Assembly (NCBI GenBank): GCA_022559845.1
Contig: CM040126.1
Span: forward strand, 224,694,641 to 224,758,640
Length of the DNA: 64,000 nt
Source of the DNA: Amorphophallus konjac
Lineage: Eukaryota > Streptophyta > Magnoliopsida > Alismatales > Araceae
Direction: 5' to 3'
Below the pieces are notes generated by a model. It was not told where the DNA came from. It searched no databases and was given only the letters and a program-made list of their open reading frames with translations. The translations under genes and the position numbers were made by a program. Below are positions 9,700-22,079 of the stretch, piece by piece (the first letter of the stretch is position 1; every line of letters starts with the position of its first letter).

Positions 9700-12200
9700 A
9701 TTTTTCGAAAACAATTGAGTAAGTGATCAAGAGTTGGTATGGACAGAGAGTAGTGATTTGAACAGATGTATCAGTGAATATTCAAAGAATCTGAGATGAA
9801 GATTTTTTTAGAACAATGGCAACTTCATAAATCAATATCTAGATTTCAGAGTCTTCCATTGTAAGGGCTTATGAATTGGCTTTGATTGAAAAGTATGGTT
9901 TAAGAATGATGTAATCAAAGTTCTTGTAATAAGATTCAATACTCACATCTGAAACAATTCTTTAATAAAAATGAACCACTTGCTCATATAACATTCTAGT
10001 TCAACCTTCTTTCATCTTAATCAGTTTAATTTCCATGACTCCTTTAAGAGTAACACAAGGTAGTATTGTGATTAAACATTCTTGTTTATATCTGAATTTG
10101 ATTGTTCTTACAGAATTGTCTGATGCATATATTTTTCAGATTTTTCTTATAGAGCATCAGTTTATTTTTCAATGAGCAATTTTGGTTTAATCAACACCAT
10201 TTTACATGAGGCATAACACGTCTTAGGTGAAATAACCCAGTTACTCAGTGTGATAACCGTATTGCTTCTCTATTTTGAGAATAGAGGTAGCATTAGAAGC
10301 ATCTTTTACATGAGGAGACACCTTGGTTAGAGGCCGGAATCCCCAATTATTCAATACAACCATGCCATTGCTCTACCATCTTTTCACATTGTTTTTAAAG
10401 ATTTTGAAACAGAGTTAACTGTGGTACTTCATGACACAGTCCTTTGGATAGGTTTCTCAGTAACCAAAGTCATTGCTCTGTCCATAATTTTCTTATAAAC
10501 AGTTCCAGATAGATTAAATGTTAAAGAACAATACTTACCCTGTGTATTTCAATCAAGATTTTAACTTTTCAGATTTTAGGAGGTCTTACATGAACTTATA
10601 TGAGACAACCAGTTAAAGTTTATTAAAAGGATTCAATCAGATATTTTCAAGTCCATTAAGTTCAAACTTAAGAGTACATTAGACTTAAACCAATGCATAT
10701 CAACAAATATTCTTAAACCTGTATAATGGAAGGTTCCACATTAAAGATGATTTCAAATTTATGAAGCAGTTCACAGTCTGAAGTTTTCTTCAAATCTCAG
10801 TTCAGTCATTATCTAAATAGTAGATTTTCACGAAGCTTAGTTGAAGATCAATGAACTGATAGACATTTCAAGTTATGCAGCAGGAACAATGAGGTTGAGA
10901 TTGAATAGAGGTTCAGAAGCCAATAGTAGAGATTAAATTTCAGTCAAACCAGCCTAACAGTTATAATAGTGATGAGTGTTAGGGATGAGCTGACAAAAGA
11001 AATTACAACTGGAACAGTACTTAGGCGAAGGTGGGATCTAGGGATCTACTCACACAAGAGTTAGTTTTCCAGATAAGCTTCGCCTAGCTTTTCAACTGAA
11101 TCTTTTGATATGCTATTTAGTTGCCAAAAGATAGCTCAGAGTTGACTGAATTCACATAAAGCTTTCCTTCAGTAAATTGAGGAGAAGCAGACAGAAATCT
11201 CAGATTCAAGAAGGTATGAATTCAGATTATGGATCATTCAGAGGCAGTCAACAAAAATCATTGGATGACATGAATTACTGGCACAGAGATATAGCAAAAT
11301 GAATTAGAATGCTCCCCCTATCTATATGCAGTGAATCACTTCTTTTTGGAATTTTCTATAAATCATTGACATGCAATGCAATTAATTACATGTATGCATA
11401 TACAGTGACTTCCCTTTAGCTAAGTGCATAACATGGCCACATGTGGCATGAAGGCATGCAAAGGCTAGACAGAGTCCCCCTGACTTTATGCAATATATGC
11501 AATGAAGGCTAAACATAAGATTGTATGGTTCATGCTCATGATCACTCAGACTACCCTATATGCAATATGACCCATGGTACCAGGCAGAGGACTTGGTCTA
11601 AAGGACCACCTCATACATAGTAAGAACCTCCAGACAGCTTTCATCTGCCCTTTAGTAGCTTACCATTTAATATACCATAGTGGTCATGCATGACAATGCA
11701 ATACCAACACAGTCCTAAATGCATCAGATTTTCAATGAATGTATATCAAACGGATGTGTAAGCAGACAATTGACATATGCAATTCACATATATGCACAAA
11801 TATGCAGACTGTGCTCATGAGTTTCTTGCTTCTCTATGTGCATAAACAAATGTCAAGAGATTGATGTATGCAGATGAAAAATGAATTCAACATGTCTTCA
11901 ATGAATATGTGCACACATAACTTAATATATGAATAGACAGACTCATGTAGCTCAATGCAAATGTCAAAGCAAATGCATGAAGAATTTGACTAATCAGATC
12001 AAACAGATTCCTAAGGAATTCAGCTGAATAAATGTGAGGAGTGCAAATATTACCTGAGTAGTACAAGAGTGGGGTTTTTATGCTTGAGTGCCTTGGTTTA
12101 TTACCCCCAGTTTATTCTTCAAACCAAGGCACACCTGTAAAACATCAAATCATTTGGCACAAACAGGCACCCAAGATATCTTGGGTCCTAAAATGGCAGT
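9700..12200 (-). other. Non-coding 3' region of A
   Basis: Two and a half kb of AT-rich sequence without a credible gene. At 10225-10385 it holds two related blocks (CCAGTTACTCAGTGTGATAACC and GAGACACCTTGGTTAGAGGCC...CCATTGCTCTACC) that recur in F (50270-50455) and less clearly in C (22970-23250). Their order and the intervening TTGCTTCT...AGAAGC words are retained. Confidence 0.5.
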
Positions 12201-13141
12201 GTCACCTTTGACTGGTGCAAACAGTTTTTATGCTTGAGAGTCATCAAATTTCCTCAGATAATAATTAGACATAGAGTGTCCTAATTGTCCAGAATAATGG
12301 CATGATGCATCAGTTTTAGAATTCTTTCTATGCACAGTACTATAATCATGAAATCTATGTGCATTTTCATGAAAATTTCTATTAACATAATTTGCATTCT
12401 GTTTATTAAACCAGCCAGCCAACAATTAACAGCTCTGTGGCCTGACTTTCCACAGTTAAAATATGCATGAAATTCTTCCTTAATCACAAATTTATCTTTA
12501 TCAAAAATGTTTTGATTTTTAGGAAAGTTTATGGGTGTAGAATTATATCTTTTCCCTTGAGCATGCCAGCATTATTTCATGACATGTCCAATCTTGACAG
12601 AATGATGACAATGCATAGCAGATTTCACATTTTTGCTATGAGCTAGAGCATGGAATTTCTTGTTGTCTACTCTAGCATTTTTCTTATCACTGGCCAGTCA
12701 ACAGTCAGAGGCTTTTTGGCTAGATTTCCCACATTCAAAGCACACAAGAACATTTCTGTTAGAAAAAAATTTAGTTTCTCCAATATCATTTCTGCTAGCA
12801 GGGAATTCAATAGATTTATAATTTAATTTCTTTCCCTGAGCATACCAACACTCAATGTCCCTATGGCCTGGCTTACCACATTTGAAACACACAACATGCT
12901 GGTTCTCATGAGGATTTACATAATGAGAATGAAACTTACCTTTACTTTTAACAGACCATCATTCCGAGCCACGATGGCCTGCCTTATCACAGTAAGAACA
13001 GTGAATTCTCTTTTTCTTAAATGCATGATTTCTTTTATGAGAATTCCTAGCATGCGTTGCACTTGCATTTATATCATCTTGTTCCATTAATCTACACTCA
13101 TGCATCAAATGACCAAATCTATGATAATAGTGGCATGACAT
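12200..13141 (-). pseudogene. Zinc-knuckle array in the C-terminal Gag region of A
   Basis: Seven CCHC-like modules follow each other in about 0.9 kb: CHYYHRFGHLMHEC, CSYCDKAGHRGSE, CFKCGKPGHRDIEC (intact), CFECGKSSQKASDC (His lost), CHHSVKIGHVMK, YFNCGKSGHRAVNC (first Cys to Tyr) and CHYSGQLGHSMS. Two module types (CHY-xGHxM and CFxCGK-xGHR) recur. Relatives B and C have one module at this place or none. CCHC knuckles bind nucleic acid, usually packaging RNA. Internal stops (near 12960, 12700, 12580, 12425 and 12228) show it is dead now. It ends at a WVP motif and the stop that marks the gag-pol border. Confidence 0.7.
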
Positions 13142-13389
13142 TTTCTATTTGTGTGCATGTGTGTGTGTGTGTGTTTAGGTTATGTATCACATGCACAACA
13201 CCAACATGAGTGTTTCTTTGCTTATTCTTCTCGTGAACATTCTTTTTCACTTTTTCAGCTTATTTTTGAATGTCAGATTGTTTCTGATTTTTATGAACAA
13301 TGGGTTGTTTATCTTTTGAGATGGGGGCTACGTTTGAAGCAGTGATAAACAATGTCATTAACTTCTTATTAAAAACTTTCTTATTATCA
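13142..13389. other. Spacer in A with a (TG)n tract
   Basis: A (TG)9-type run lies at about 13159-13175. The rest is degenerate sequence between the coiled-coil and zinc-knuckle parts; no gene is visible. Confidence 0.5.
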
Positions 13390-14696
13390 TTAGTGTAGCC
13401 CAGCCCTTCCTTCCTGAAGTTAACTTGACTCCTAGCAAATTATTTAGATTTTCTTGCCCACTAAAAAATTTAGGCAGAGAAGATTTCAAATCCTGAATCT
13501 CATTTTTAGTGATGCAATGTTTATTTCATAACTTGCAATCTCTTGTTCACTGCAATTAACAGTTTCATTCAGCACTTTGTTCGAAGTTTTATATTTCTCA
13601 ATTTCTTGTTCCAGAATGCTCAATTTTTCAGAATCTTCATTACACACAGTTTTTTCATTTTCTAAAGCTAGAAGTCTTTCAGACATAGCAGAGTTCAGCT
13701 GTTTTAACTTCTCATTTTCTTCCTTAAATTTATCATTTTGAATTAACTCAGCTATTAAAATTTGATCATCTGAATTGGCTTCCAAAAATGGATTAGATTC
13801 AAAACTTTCCTTCATATCTTTTTGAAGTTTTTCAATATTTCTCTGCAGCTCCATGTTCACAGATTTTATTGCATCAGATTTTTCAGCTACCACATTCTTC
13901 TCAACTTCAAGTTTCCTAGATTTTTCTTCACTTTCTTTAAAAGATTTTTTGAGATATCCATTTTCAGATTTCAGTTTATTTAATTCTGAGTTAACGTGTT
14001 CAAGATCTTCTAGCAAGTTTTTATTCTGAACAGAATCATTAGTAGAGAAATGATTATCACTAGTTGAGCTAAGCTTCTCTTCTAGTTCAGAAATTTTTTA
14101 ATGCAGTTTATCATTTTCATTTTTCAGCAAATAATTTTGTTTTTTATGATTATGAACATCTGCCAAGCACAGATCATAAAACTGTCTCAGCTTTGGACAG
14201 TTTTCACAAGAAAATTCAGAATTGTTCTGATCAATCTTTTTCTTCAGCTTTTTATTCTCAGATTCCATTTTTCTAGATTTCTCTAGCAATTAATCATACA
14301 TCACTACTAGTTCAGCAAATGAAATATTTTCTGATCCGGAGCTTACCTGAGACGTTGTTTCTTCACTATGATCTCTTCGGTTGGCCATCAGACAAATTCG
14401 TTCTTGCTCCTGATGAATGGTAGTTATCTTATCCATGATTTCCTTTCCTGAGTCACATCCTGCAATACAAGGAAACATTTCAGTGTTCACTGCATCTCTC
14501 AGAATATTGAGAACTCTAGCGTTCTCGCTATATTTTATTCTGTCCTCTTTAGACCATCTGGTCTCATTCTGAGGCAATTTATGTGGGCCTTTTGATACAA
14601 GATTCCATAGATTTGGATCAATGGAATTCATGTGGACACAAAGGCCTCCCAGCCATGTACTGAAGTTGGAGCCATCAAACACAAACGGAGAAGCCA
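13390..14696 (-). pseudogene. Gag N-terminus and coiled coil of A, internally deleted
   Basis: The start codon at 14696 precedes FVFDGSNFSTWLGG, the usual Copia Gag opening (UBN2-type domain: FDGSNxxxW, VSKGP, ARVLNIL). After DKITTIHQ it jumps directly to ERICLMANR, a motif that in B and C lies downstream of the first zinc knuckle. The middle of Gag, including the knuckle, is therefore deleted in frame. A long coiled coil follows (Glu/Lys/Leu heptads, about 14290 to 13486), ending near the conserved GQENLNNLLG. Stops occur at 14290 and 14098. The product would be a structural particle protein. Confidence 0.7.
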
Positions 14697-14857
14697 TTGA
14701 AAAACACTGATCAAGCAAATTTAAACCTATGAATCTGAAAGTAACAATGCACCAAACTAATGCTTTTGCACAGCAAAGCACCAAATCAACACAGCAGACA
14801 CCGAACACAAATTGACAGGACCCTCTGCAGATCGTTTGATCTGAAATTCAGAGACCT

Positions 14858-14869
14858 GCTCTGATACCA
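14858..14869 (-). promoter_or_regulatory. Primer binding site of A (tRNA-Met)
   Basis: The minus strand reads TGGTATCAGAGC, matching the 3' end of plant initiator tRNA-Met. It lies 2 bp inside the LTR end (TGTTAG on plus at 14872). Confidence 0.85.
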
Positions 14870-14871
14870 AT

Positions 14872-15928
14872 TGTTAGTCTGTGAGGACAAGGTGCAATGA
14901 TGCACACACGGATTCAGAGGGGGGGTGAATGAATCCCGTTTTTCAAAATTCTGGCCAATTTAAAATATTAAGCTATAATCAGTGAGCTATACGGAATTAA
15001 AGACTAATTAGCTTAATTGAGTGTGAACTTTAATCAGACACACAATCAAACAGTTGATAGCTAATTATGAGGTATGATAAGGTACACAGTCTGACAGACG
15101 GTCAGCATGTCGAATGAACTACACAAGGGCTCCTTAGCCATTTGCAGAAATAGACTAAGCACACATATGAGTCCTAGAGGAACTTAGGCAAACCTACCAA
15201 ACGAAGCGAGCCTAGGCATTCATCTAACGAAAAACAGATGAGCAATCAAACCACAGTAGAGAGAAGATTTTTAGGTGGTTCGGTCCTCCAGACCTACATC
15301 CACCCCACACTCCAACCAAAATGTGGATTCTGCTGATACACAGCTTAAACTGCTGGGCCTTACAGCTTGCCTACAACCGCTGACTTACAGCTTGCTCTGC
15401 TGGGCAATACAGCTTAGCCACCGCTGATTCACAGCTTCAAACTGCTGAGCCTTACAGCTTATGCCACTGTTAATTCACAGCTTTTGAAATGAAATGGAAT
15501 GAAAAAACGCGAATGATAAAAATCAGCAACAGAAAGCTGGAATTAAAGCTCAAAAAATATAGCTCGCTCTGGAGCAATGTAGCTTGGATCTGATCCAGAA
15601 GCTACGGATCTTCCTTCTCCTTCGATTTTGCTGCTGCACGCTCTTCTACTTCTTCAACCACACGAGCTGCTGGAAGTTCACTCACAAACGACTGCTAACT
15701 CTCTCAATATCTCCCTTCCTCTCTTTCTCTTTCTCTTTCTCTTTCTCTGGTTGCCACTGGCTCTCTGTCGCTCTCCCTTCTTTTCTTCTTCTTATACTCG
15801 TTGTTCAATTTTTTTCTTTTCCGCAGGTGCCTTTTTATATGGAGAGCAGGGGTGCCAATGGTAACTTGATGAAGACAATGATGCTCCCTCCGTCAGATAG
15901 CTCCACGTGGTAGGATCCCAGCGATCTC
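14872..15928 (-). mobile_element. 5' LTR of A, 3' part
   Basis: It begins (plus) TGTTAGTCTGTGAGG beside the primer site and holds the AGGGGGGGTGAAT tract and the GGTGGTTCGG...CCACCCC block shared by these LTRs. A CTTTCT-type microsatellite lies at 15715-15750. It stops at the C insertion; the ATCTC before 15929 is one copy of the target duplication. Confidence 0.8.
15924..15928. repeat. Target site duplication of C (left)
   Basis: ATCTC lies directly before the LTR start TGTTGGGTC. An identical ATCTC follows the 3' LTR at 26180. Confidence 0.85.
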
Positions 15929-16690
15929 TGTTGGGTCTTCTCTAAGATGGTATGATGAGGGAGAATGTTGAATCTCCTCTGGATTGATAAGCAGTATGTG
16001 TACTGCTTTGGGCTGAATTGTTTTAAATGATTGGCAACATGATGAATTGTTTTGAGTGATGGCAACTGTCTAGCTTGACCTGGTTGACTAAAGTGTTGAC
16101 TTTGTCAACTTTATCTTGATATGATGATGTCTGTATTTTGATGAATTTCATCTGTCAAATTTTCATATAAATGATGTCTACATATTCATACCTAATCTGT
16201 GCATAGAATAGAGTCAGTGCAACTCTAAATTCACCCTGTATTGAGTCCGTGCATATGCTACATTTCAACTGAATAATGTCTGTGCACGTTTGCCTTGTGC
16301 TATACAATGTCGGTGCAACATTCAAGTATGTTCATATATATATATACACTCGGTGCATGTTTGTGTTTGTCAAACATACAAGAGGTCAGTGCATTTTCTG
16401 TCTCAGTGCATGTCTCTGTTAGTCCATATCTAGGTCAGTGCACTAGCTAAGTCGGTGCAATGTTAGCAGTTGCTGTACACGACTAAGTCCGTGCATATGT
16501 GCATCTCCTGTAAACAAAGTATGTGCATGCTTGCATCCAAGGGTCATCAAGTCGGTGCAATCGTCGTTGCTACACGCGACCAAGTCGGTGCAACAATCGG
16601 TGTCGCACACCATCATGTCGGTGCAACTCTTACACCGTGCACATAAAGTCTGTGCACATGTCTTTGGTAAGACTGTGCATAAGAGTCTTA
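15929..16690 (+). mobile_element. 5' LTR of C, truncated at its 3' end
   Basis: It aligns with 24066-24851 to the word AAGAGTCTTA, after which the 3' LTR continues for 1.3 kb while this copy enters Gag (FDGSNYAYW). About 760 bp remain of 2114. It retains the first part of the GTGCA array (16200-16690). Confidence 0.85.
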
Positions 16691-18945
16691 TTCGATGGAT
16701 CTAACTACGCATACTGGAAGAATCATATGCAAGTCTTTCTGAGGGCGATGGACTATGAAATCTGGAAGGTGGTAAGCAAAGGACCGTTTGAGCTGCACCC
16801 GAACGAAGATGTTTGGACAAGAGACGAAATCAGAAAGTCCACTCTCAACTGGAGCGCCATCAACGCAATTCAGTGCGCTCCTTACCCCACAGAGTTCTCC
16901 AGAATTTCGTCATGCGTGACTGCAAAGGAGATGTGGGATAAACTAGAGGTTATATACGAAGGAACCTCACAGGTGAGGGAGACCAAGGCGAATCTGCTAG
17001 TCTCAGAATATGAAGCTTTCAAAATGAAGCCCAACGAGACCATTACATAAATGTACGCACGCCTCACGATAATTACCAATGGTCTACGAAGCTTGGGAAA
17101 AACTTATTCTGATTATGAGATAGTGAGGAAGATACTGCGATCTCTGACTCTGATTTGCCACACCAAAGCAACTGTGATTGAAGAGTCCAGAGATCTTCTC
17201 AACACCAAGGTAGACAAGCTTATTGGTTCATTGATGACTTACGAGATGAATCTGCCCAAGGCCGAAGAGCTGGAGAAGAAGAAGAAGCCTATAGCACTGA
17301 AGGCTAGTTCTAGTCAATCCAATTACAGTGGATCGTCAAGCGATCAGAGTCTCTCTGGGTCAGAGTTCGAAGGAGATCAATTAGCAATGCTGACTAGAAA
17401 GTTCAGAAGGTTTCTGAGAAAGGAAGGAAGAAATTCGGCCAAAGACAGTATGGTGGCCAAAGGCAAACCAGGTACAAATCTAATCCTACAAAGAAAATGG
17501 ATACTAATGTTTGCTATCACTGTAGGAAGGCGGGCCATATAAAGGCAGACTGCCCGGAGCTCCAGAAGGTTAAGGAGAAAACCAAGAAGAAGATTCCCAA
17601 TAGGAAAGCCATGGTGAGTACTTGGAGCGATGAGGAAGAGGGCACCTTGAGCTGTACCTCGGAAAGTGAAGATGAAGAAAAGTCAATCTGCCTGATGGCT
17701 AGAGATGGTGACAATGAAGAAGAAGCTGATGAGGTATCCTCTCCTTTTAAACATTATACTCTTGCTGATTGGGAGGATGCATATGGTGAACTGCTAGATA
17801 AAGCTGATGACATCAGAAAAGAGAATAGACATTTAAGGAAGAAAGTTAATTCTCTCATGAATAATACTACATTGTCTGATAGAATTGCCTATCTTGAAAC
17901 TGAGAATGATATACTAAAGAAAACCTGTAGTGAATCTGATGACATGAAAATTGCCTTGACTGATGCTAGAGAAGAAAATGATATGTTGAAAAATGACATT
18001 GATGAATTGAAGCTTAAATTGCAGAAATGTGAGAATGAAATGAAAATGGTAAATGAGAAATATGATGTTGTGTTGTGTGTTAATGATGAAATGAAGAAAA
18101 CGATAGAAAAAGTTGAAAAAGATAATGATGACAAATAGAAAATCATTGAAAACATGACCCATGGAACAGAAAATTTGAATGCATTGTTGAGGTCTAAAGT
18201 TAATTTTAGAAAAGAAGGTCTCGGCTTTAATCCAACAGCCAAGAAAAGCTTTGAATTGAAATCAATCTCATTTGTGGCCGAGAAGGAGAAGAGACCTCTT
18301 ATTAAGATGAACTGTGAAAATTCTGCTGTTAAAAATGCTAATTCCAATTTACCCAGTGCCAAAGACAAGGGCAAGCAGAAAGTTGGTGAGTCTAGCCATG
18401 TTAGTACACACTGTCCCACTCCACAGGGAAGGGCTCAGATTAGAGGTCAATCGAGTCAGTTCTACCAACCCATAGTCCAGACATATCACACCCATTATCA
18501 TACACAGTCACATCATGTCAATAAGTCTGGATGGAATAGAATTCAAGGGAGGTCTAAATTTCATCTATATCCAACTCAGAATTACAGACCTCAGACCATG
18601 AACTGGGTTAGGAAGTCTAGGACATGGGCTCCTAGCAGACAAACTCCTTTCGGTCAGCCTCGGACCAACGCTGGCCATAATGTTCTGAATGCTTATTGGT
18701 CTAGGCACTGGCACAAACAAACTCACACTGCTAATAACCATGATGCCAGGACACAAAAGAAGAAAGGAAAGACTCAACTTATCAATGCTGAAAAGAAGAA
18801 ATATAATAAAAGGAATGTTGAAAAATCCACCAAACAAATGAATTTTAAACAGATGTGGATTCCAAGGAATTTGTTGTCTTGTTTGAGTAGCTCTGCATCT
18901 ACTCTGGAGCCCAAACATTTTTGGGTTCCAAACTTTTCTCCGTAA
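16690..18945 (+). pseudogene. Gag of C
   Basis: Copia Gag: N-terminal UBN2-type domain (LFDGSNYAYW, VFLRAMDYEIW, VSKGPFELHP, EMWDKLEVIYEG), zinc knuckle CYHCRKAGHIKADC near 17512-17553, the ICLMA motif, then a coiled coil (17780-18130), the KVNFRKEGLGF motif and a basic His/Thr-rich tail ending in WIPRN and WVPN. About 20 N-terminal residues are missing because of the LTR-gag fusion. Stops lie at 17048 (TAA) and 18136 (TAG), and a frameshift near 17425. The last stop, TAA at 18943, sits where A and B also have stops and may be the natural gag-pol border. The product would form the cytoplasmic particle. Confidence 0.85.
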
Positions 18946-21900
18946 TTGTGGTTACAGGTATGCCTGGCAGCCAAGCACAACATGTGGTACCTAGATAGTG
19001 GCTGCTCCAAGCATATGATAGGAGACAAGGCTAAATTTTGTATGCTGACTGAGAAGAATGGAGGCCTTGTCACCTTCGGAGGAAATACAAAGGGTAAAAT
19101 CATCAGATCATGTAAGATAGGTAAGTGTACTACCTGCTGCATTGAGGAGGTGTTGTTGGTTGATGGTCTTGCATATAATTTACTTAGTATCAGCCAGCTA
19201 TGTGATAAGGGACATAAGGTAGTCTTTGACTCTCATAATTGTAAAATTTTTGAACCTGATTCCGATGTAGTTAAGTTTTCTGGAAAAAGAGTAAATAACA
19301 TCTACTTGGTAGATTTAGATGACATTGCCCACTCTAATCTGTGCCTCACGACAAATAAAGATGATTTAGCATATTTGTGGCATCGCAGGTTAGGCCATGC
19401 TAGCTACACTATTTTGCATAAATTGAATAAACATAGCATGGTTAGAGGACTCCCTGAAATTTCATTCAAAAAGGAAAATAAAGTATGTGATGCATGCACA
19501 CAGTCCAAGCAAACTAGGAAGTCATTTAAATCTAGAATTGAAAACATGTCCTCCAAACCTTATGAGATGATTCATATGGACCTTTTTGGACCCACAAGAT
19601 CTGTCAGCTTGTCAGGTAGGAGATATGGATATATACTTGTTGATGACTTCTCTAGGTTTACTTGGGTATTCTTCCTTACTCATAAAAATGATGCTTTCAA
19701 TGAATTTTAGGAGTTCTATTTGAAAATAAAACAGAAAAATGAAAATTCAATTCAAAGTATTTTATCTGATCATGGTGGTGAGTTTGAAAACTCACGGTTT
19801 GATGAGTTTTGCAGGGCTAATGGCATAACTCATCGGTTCTCCTCCCCTAGAACACCAGAGCAAAATGGAGTAGTGGAGAGGAGGAACCGAACTCTTGTGG
19901 AGATGGCCCGTACACTGCTAGTGGAAGGTAGCCTACCAAGAAAGTTTTGGGCAGAGGCAGTCAATACTACATGCCATGTAATTAACAGAGCCATGGTAAG
20001 GCCGTTTACCCAGAAAACTCCATATGAAATCCTCAAGGGTAAGAAACCTTCACTTGCTTACTTCAAGGTCTTCGGATGTAGGTGTTTTATTCATGTCAAT
20101 GATAAAAGAGACCTTGAAAAATTTGAGCCTAAAAGTGATTCAGGAATTTTTTTAGGATATTCTGAAACTACTATAGCATATAGGGTGTACAATCTAAATT
20201 CCAAAAATGTTAAAGAGTCTCCACATATAGTCTTCGATGAAACCCTGACTAAATATGATAATGGTCTGTGCAGGAAGAAGATGATGGAGAAATTCTGAAA
20301 GAAGGAAAGTCTGTAGACCAATCAGATTAAGAAGATGAACCTGGAGTCAATAATGGAGTGGAGCCTGCTGTTCAGGGGGAGGTAAATGAAGCTCAAGATA
20401 CCTAGGTTATCAATGTTAGGTTTCTTAGAGACCATCCTGTAGATAATGTCATTGGTAACTTGCATGAACCCCCTAGGACTAGAGGTTACTTTCGAGCTCA
20501 AAATGAATTGAATGCCTTTGCATTAGTTTCTCATGTAGAACCCAAGACCATTGACAGTGCCCTAAATGATGTGCATTGGATCAATGCCATGCACGAGGAG
20601 CTGAATCAGTTTGATAGGAACAAGGTGTGGCACCTAGTCCCACCTCCTGATCATGGGACTGTCATTGGGACTAAATGGGTTTTTAGAAATAAAACTGATG
20701 AGTAGGGAAATGTGGTTAAGAGTAAAGCCAGACTTGTAGCTCAAGGGTACAATCAAGAATTTGGAATTGACTTCGAAGAGTCTTTTTCCCTTGTAGCTAG
20801 GTTAGAGGCAATTGAGATTTTACTTGCTTATGCATGCTCCCTAGGAATAACTCTCCAGCAGATGGATGTGAAATCTACTTTTTTAAATGGAGAAATAAAA
20901 GAGGATGTCTTTGTAAGACAACCTCCTAGTTTTGAATGTTTAGATTTCCCTAGTCATGTTTATAAATTGAATAAGGCTCTCTATGGTTTGAAGCAAGCTC
21001 CTATAGCTTGGTATGACAGGCTTAGCAAATTCCTTACTGAAAAGAAATTCTTAAGAGGTGAGATTGACCAAACGTTGTTTACCAAGGTATGTCATCCAGA
21101 CATTCTCATAGTTCAAATATATGTGGATGATATTGTTTTCGGTTCAACTAACCCGAAGATGTGTAATGAATTTTTTGACTTGATGACACAAGAATTTGAG
21201 ATGAGCTCAATGGGTGAGCTAAAACTGTTTCTTGGACTGCAGGTGACACAAACCAAAGATGGAACATTCATCACCCAGTCTAAGTACATAAGGGATCTGC
21301 TGAAGAAGTTCAAATTAGAAAACCTCAAGGAAATTACAGCACCGATGGGTACTTCAACAAGTCTTGATGAAGACTCCAAAGGTAAAATAGTTGATAACAA
21401 GCTGTATAGAGGTATGATCGGATCCCTTTTTTACCTTACTGCATCCAGGCTTGATATACAGTTTGCAGTGTGTTTATGTGCTAGATTCCAGGCTAGTCCT
21501 AAGGAGTCTCACTTTAGTGCAGTGAAAAAGATTTTTAGGTATCTATCAGGCACCCAAGAGCTTAGGCTTTGCTACCCTGCTAAGTGTGATCTAGAGCTTC
21601 TAGCATACACTGATGCAGACTATGCTGGGTGTCGGGTAGATAGGAAAAGCACTATTGGCTACTGCCAATTTCTAGGTGGTTGCCTAGTATCTTGGGCTTC
21701 CAAGAAGCAACACATAGTTGCCTTTTCCATTGCAGAGGTAGAATATGTCGCTGCAGGGAATTGTACAGCTCAGGTACTATGGATCAAGCATCAACTTTCA
21801 GATTATCATATAAATTTGAGATGTATTCCAATTTTATGTGATAACACCAGTGCTATTTGCCTAACAAAAAATCATGTCCATCACTCTAGGACTAAGCACA

Positions 21901-22079
21901 TTGAAATCGAACACTATTTTCTTAGAGACGCAGTAAGCAAGAATGAAATTTAATTACATTTTGTTGAAACCGAAAAACAGATTGTTGATATTTTTACTAA
22001 GCCTCTTGGAAATGAAAGATTTAAATATCTAAGAAGAGAATTGGGGCTATGTAAATTTCAGCATGAAAATGACTCATGA
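18946..22079 (+). pseudogene. Pol of C: protease, integrase, reverse transcriptase, RNase H
   Basis: Order of domains: protease WYLDSGCSKHM (active D-S-G, near 18985), pre-integrase LWHRRLGHAS, integrase with HMDLFGP, SDHGGEFEN and EQNGVVERRNRT (D,D,E triad kept), reverse transcriptase from about 20580 with ALYGLKQAP and the YVDD catalytic box near 21120, and RNase H with YTDADYAG and KHIEIEHYF. The reading ends ELGLCKFQHENDS at 22079. Breaks: stops at 19708, 20296, about 20404, 20703 and 21951, and a frameshift near 20270. All catalytic motifs are still readable, so damage is recent relative to divergence. It cannot act as a single polyprotein. Confidence 0.9.

Noticed and set aside
17889..18419. 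176-codon minus-strand frame in C
   Set aside because: Ser/Phe-rich antisense shadow of the Gag coiled coil (Glu/Lys codons).
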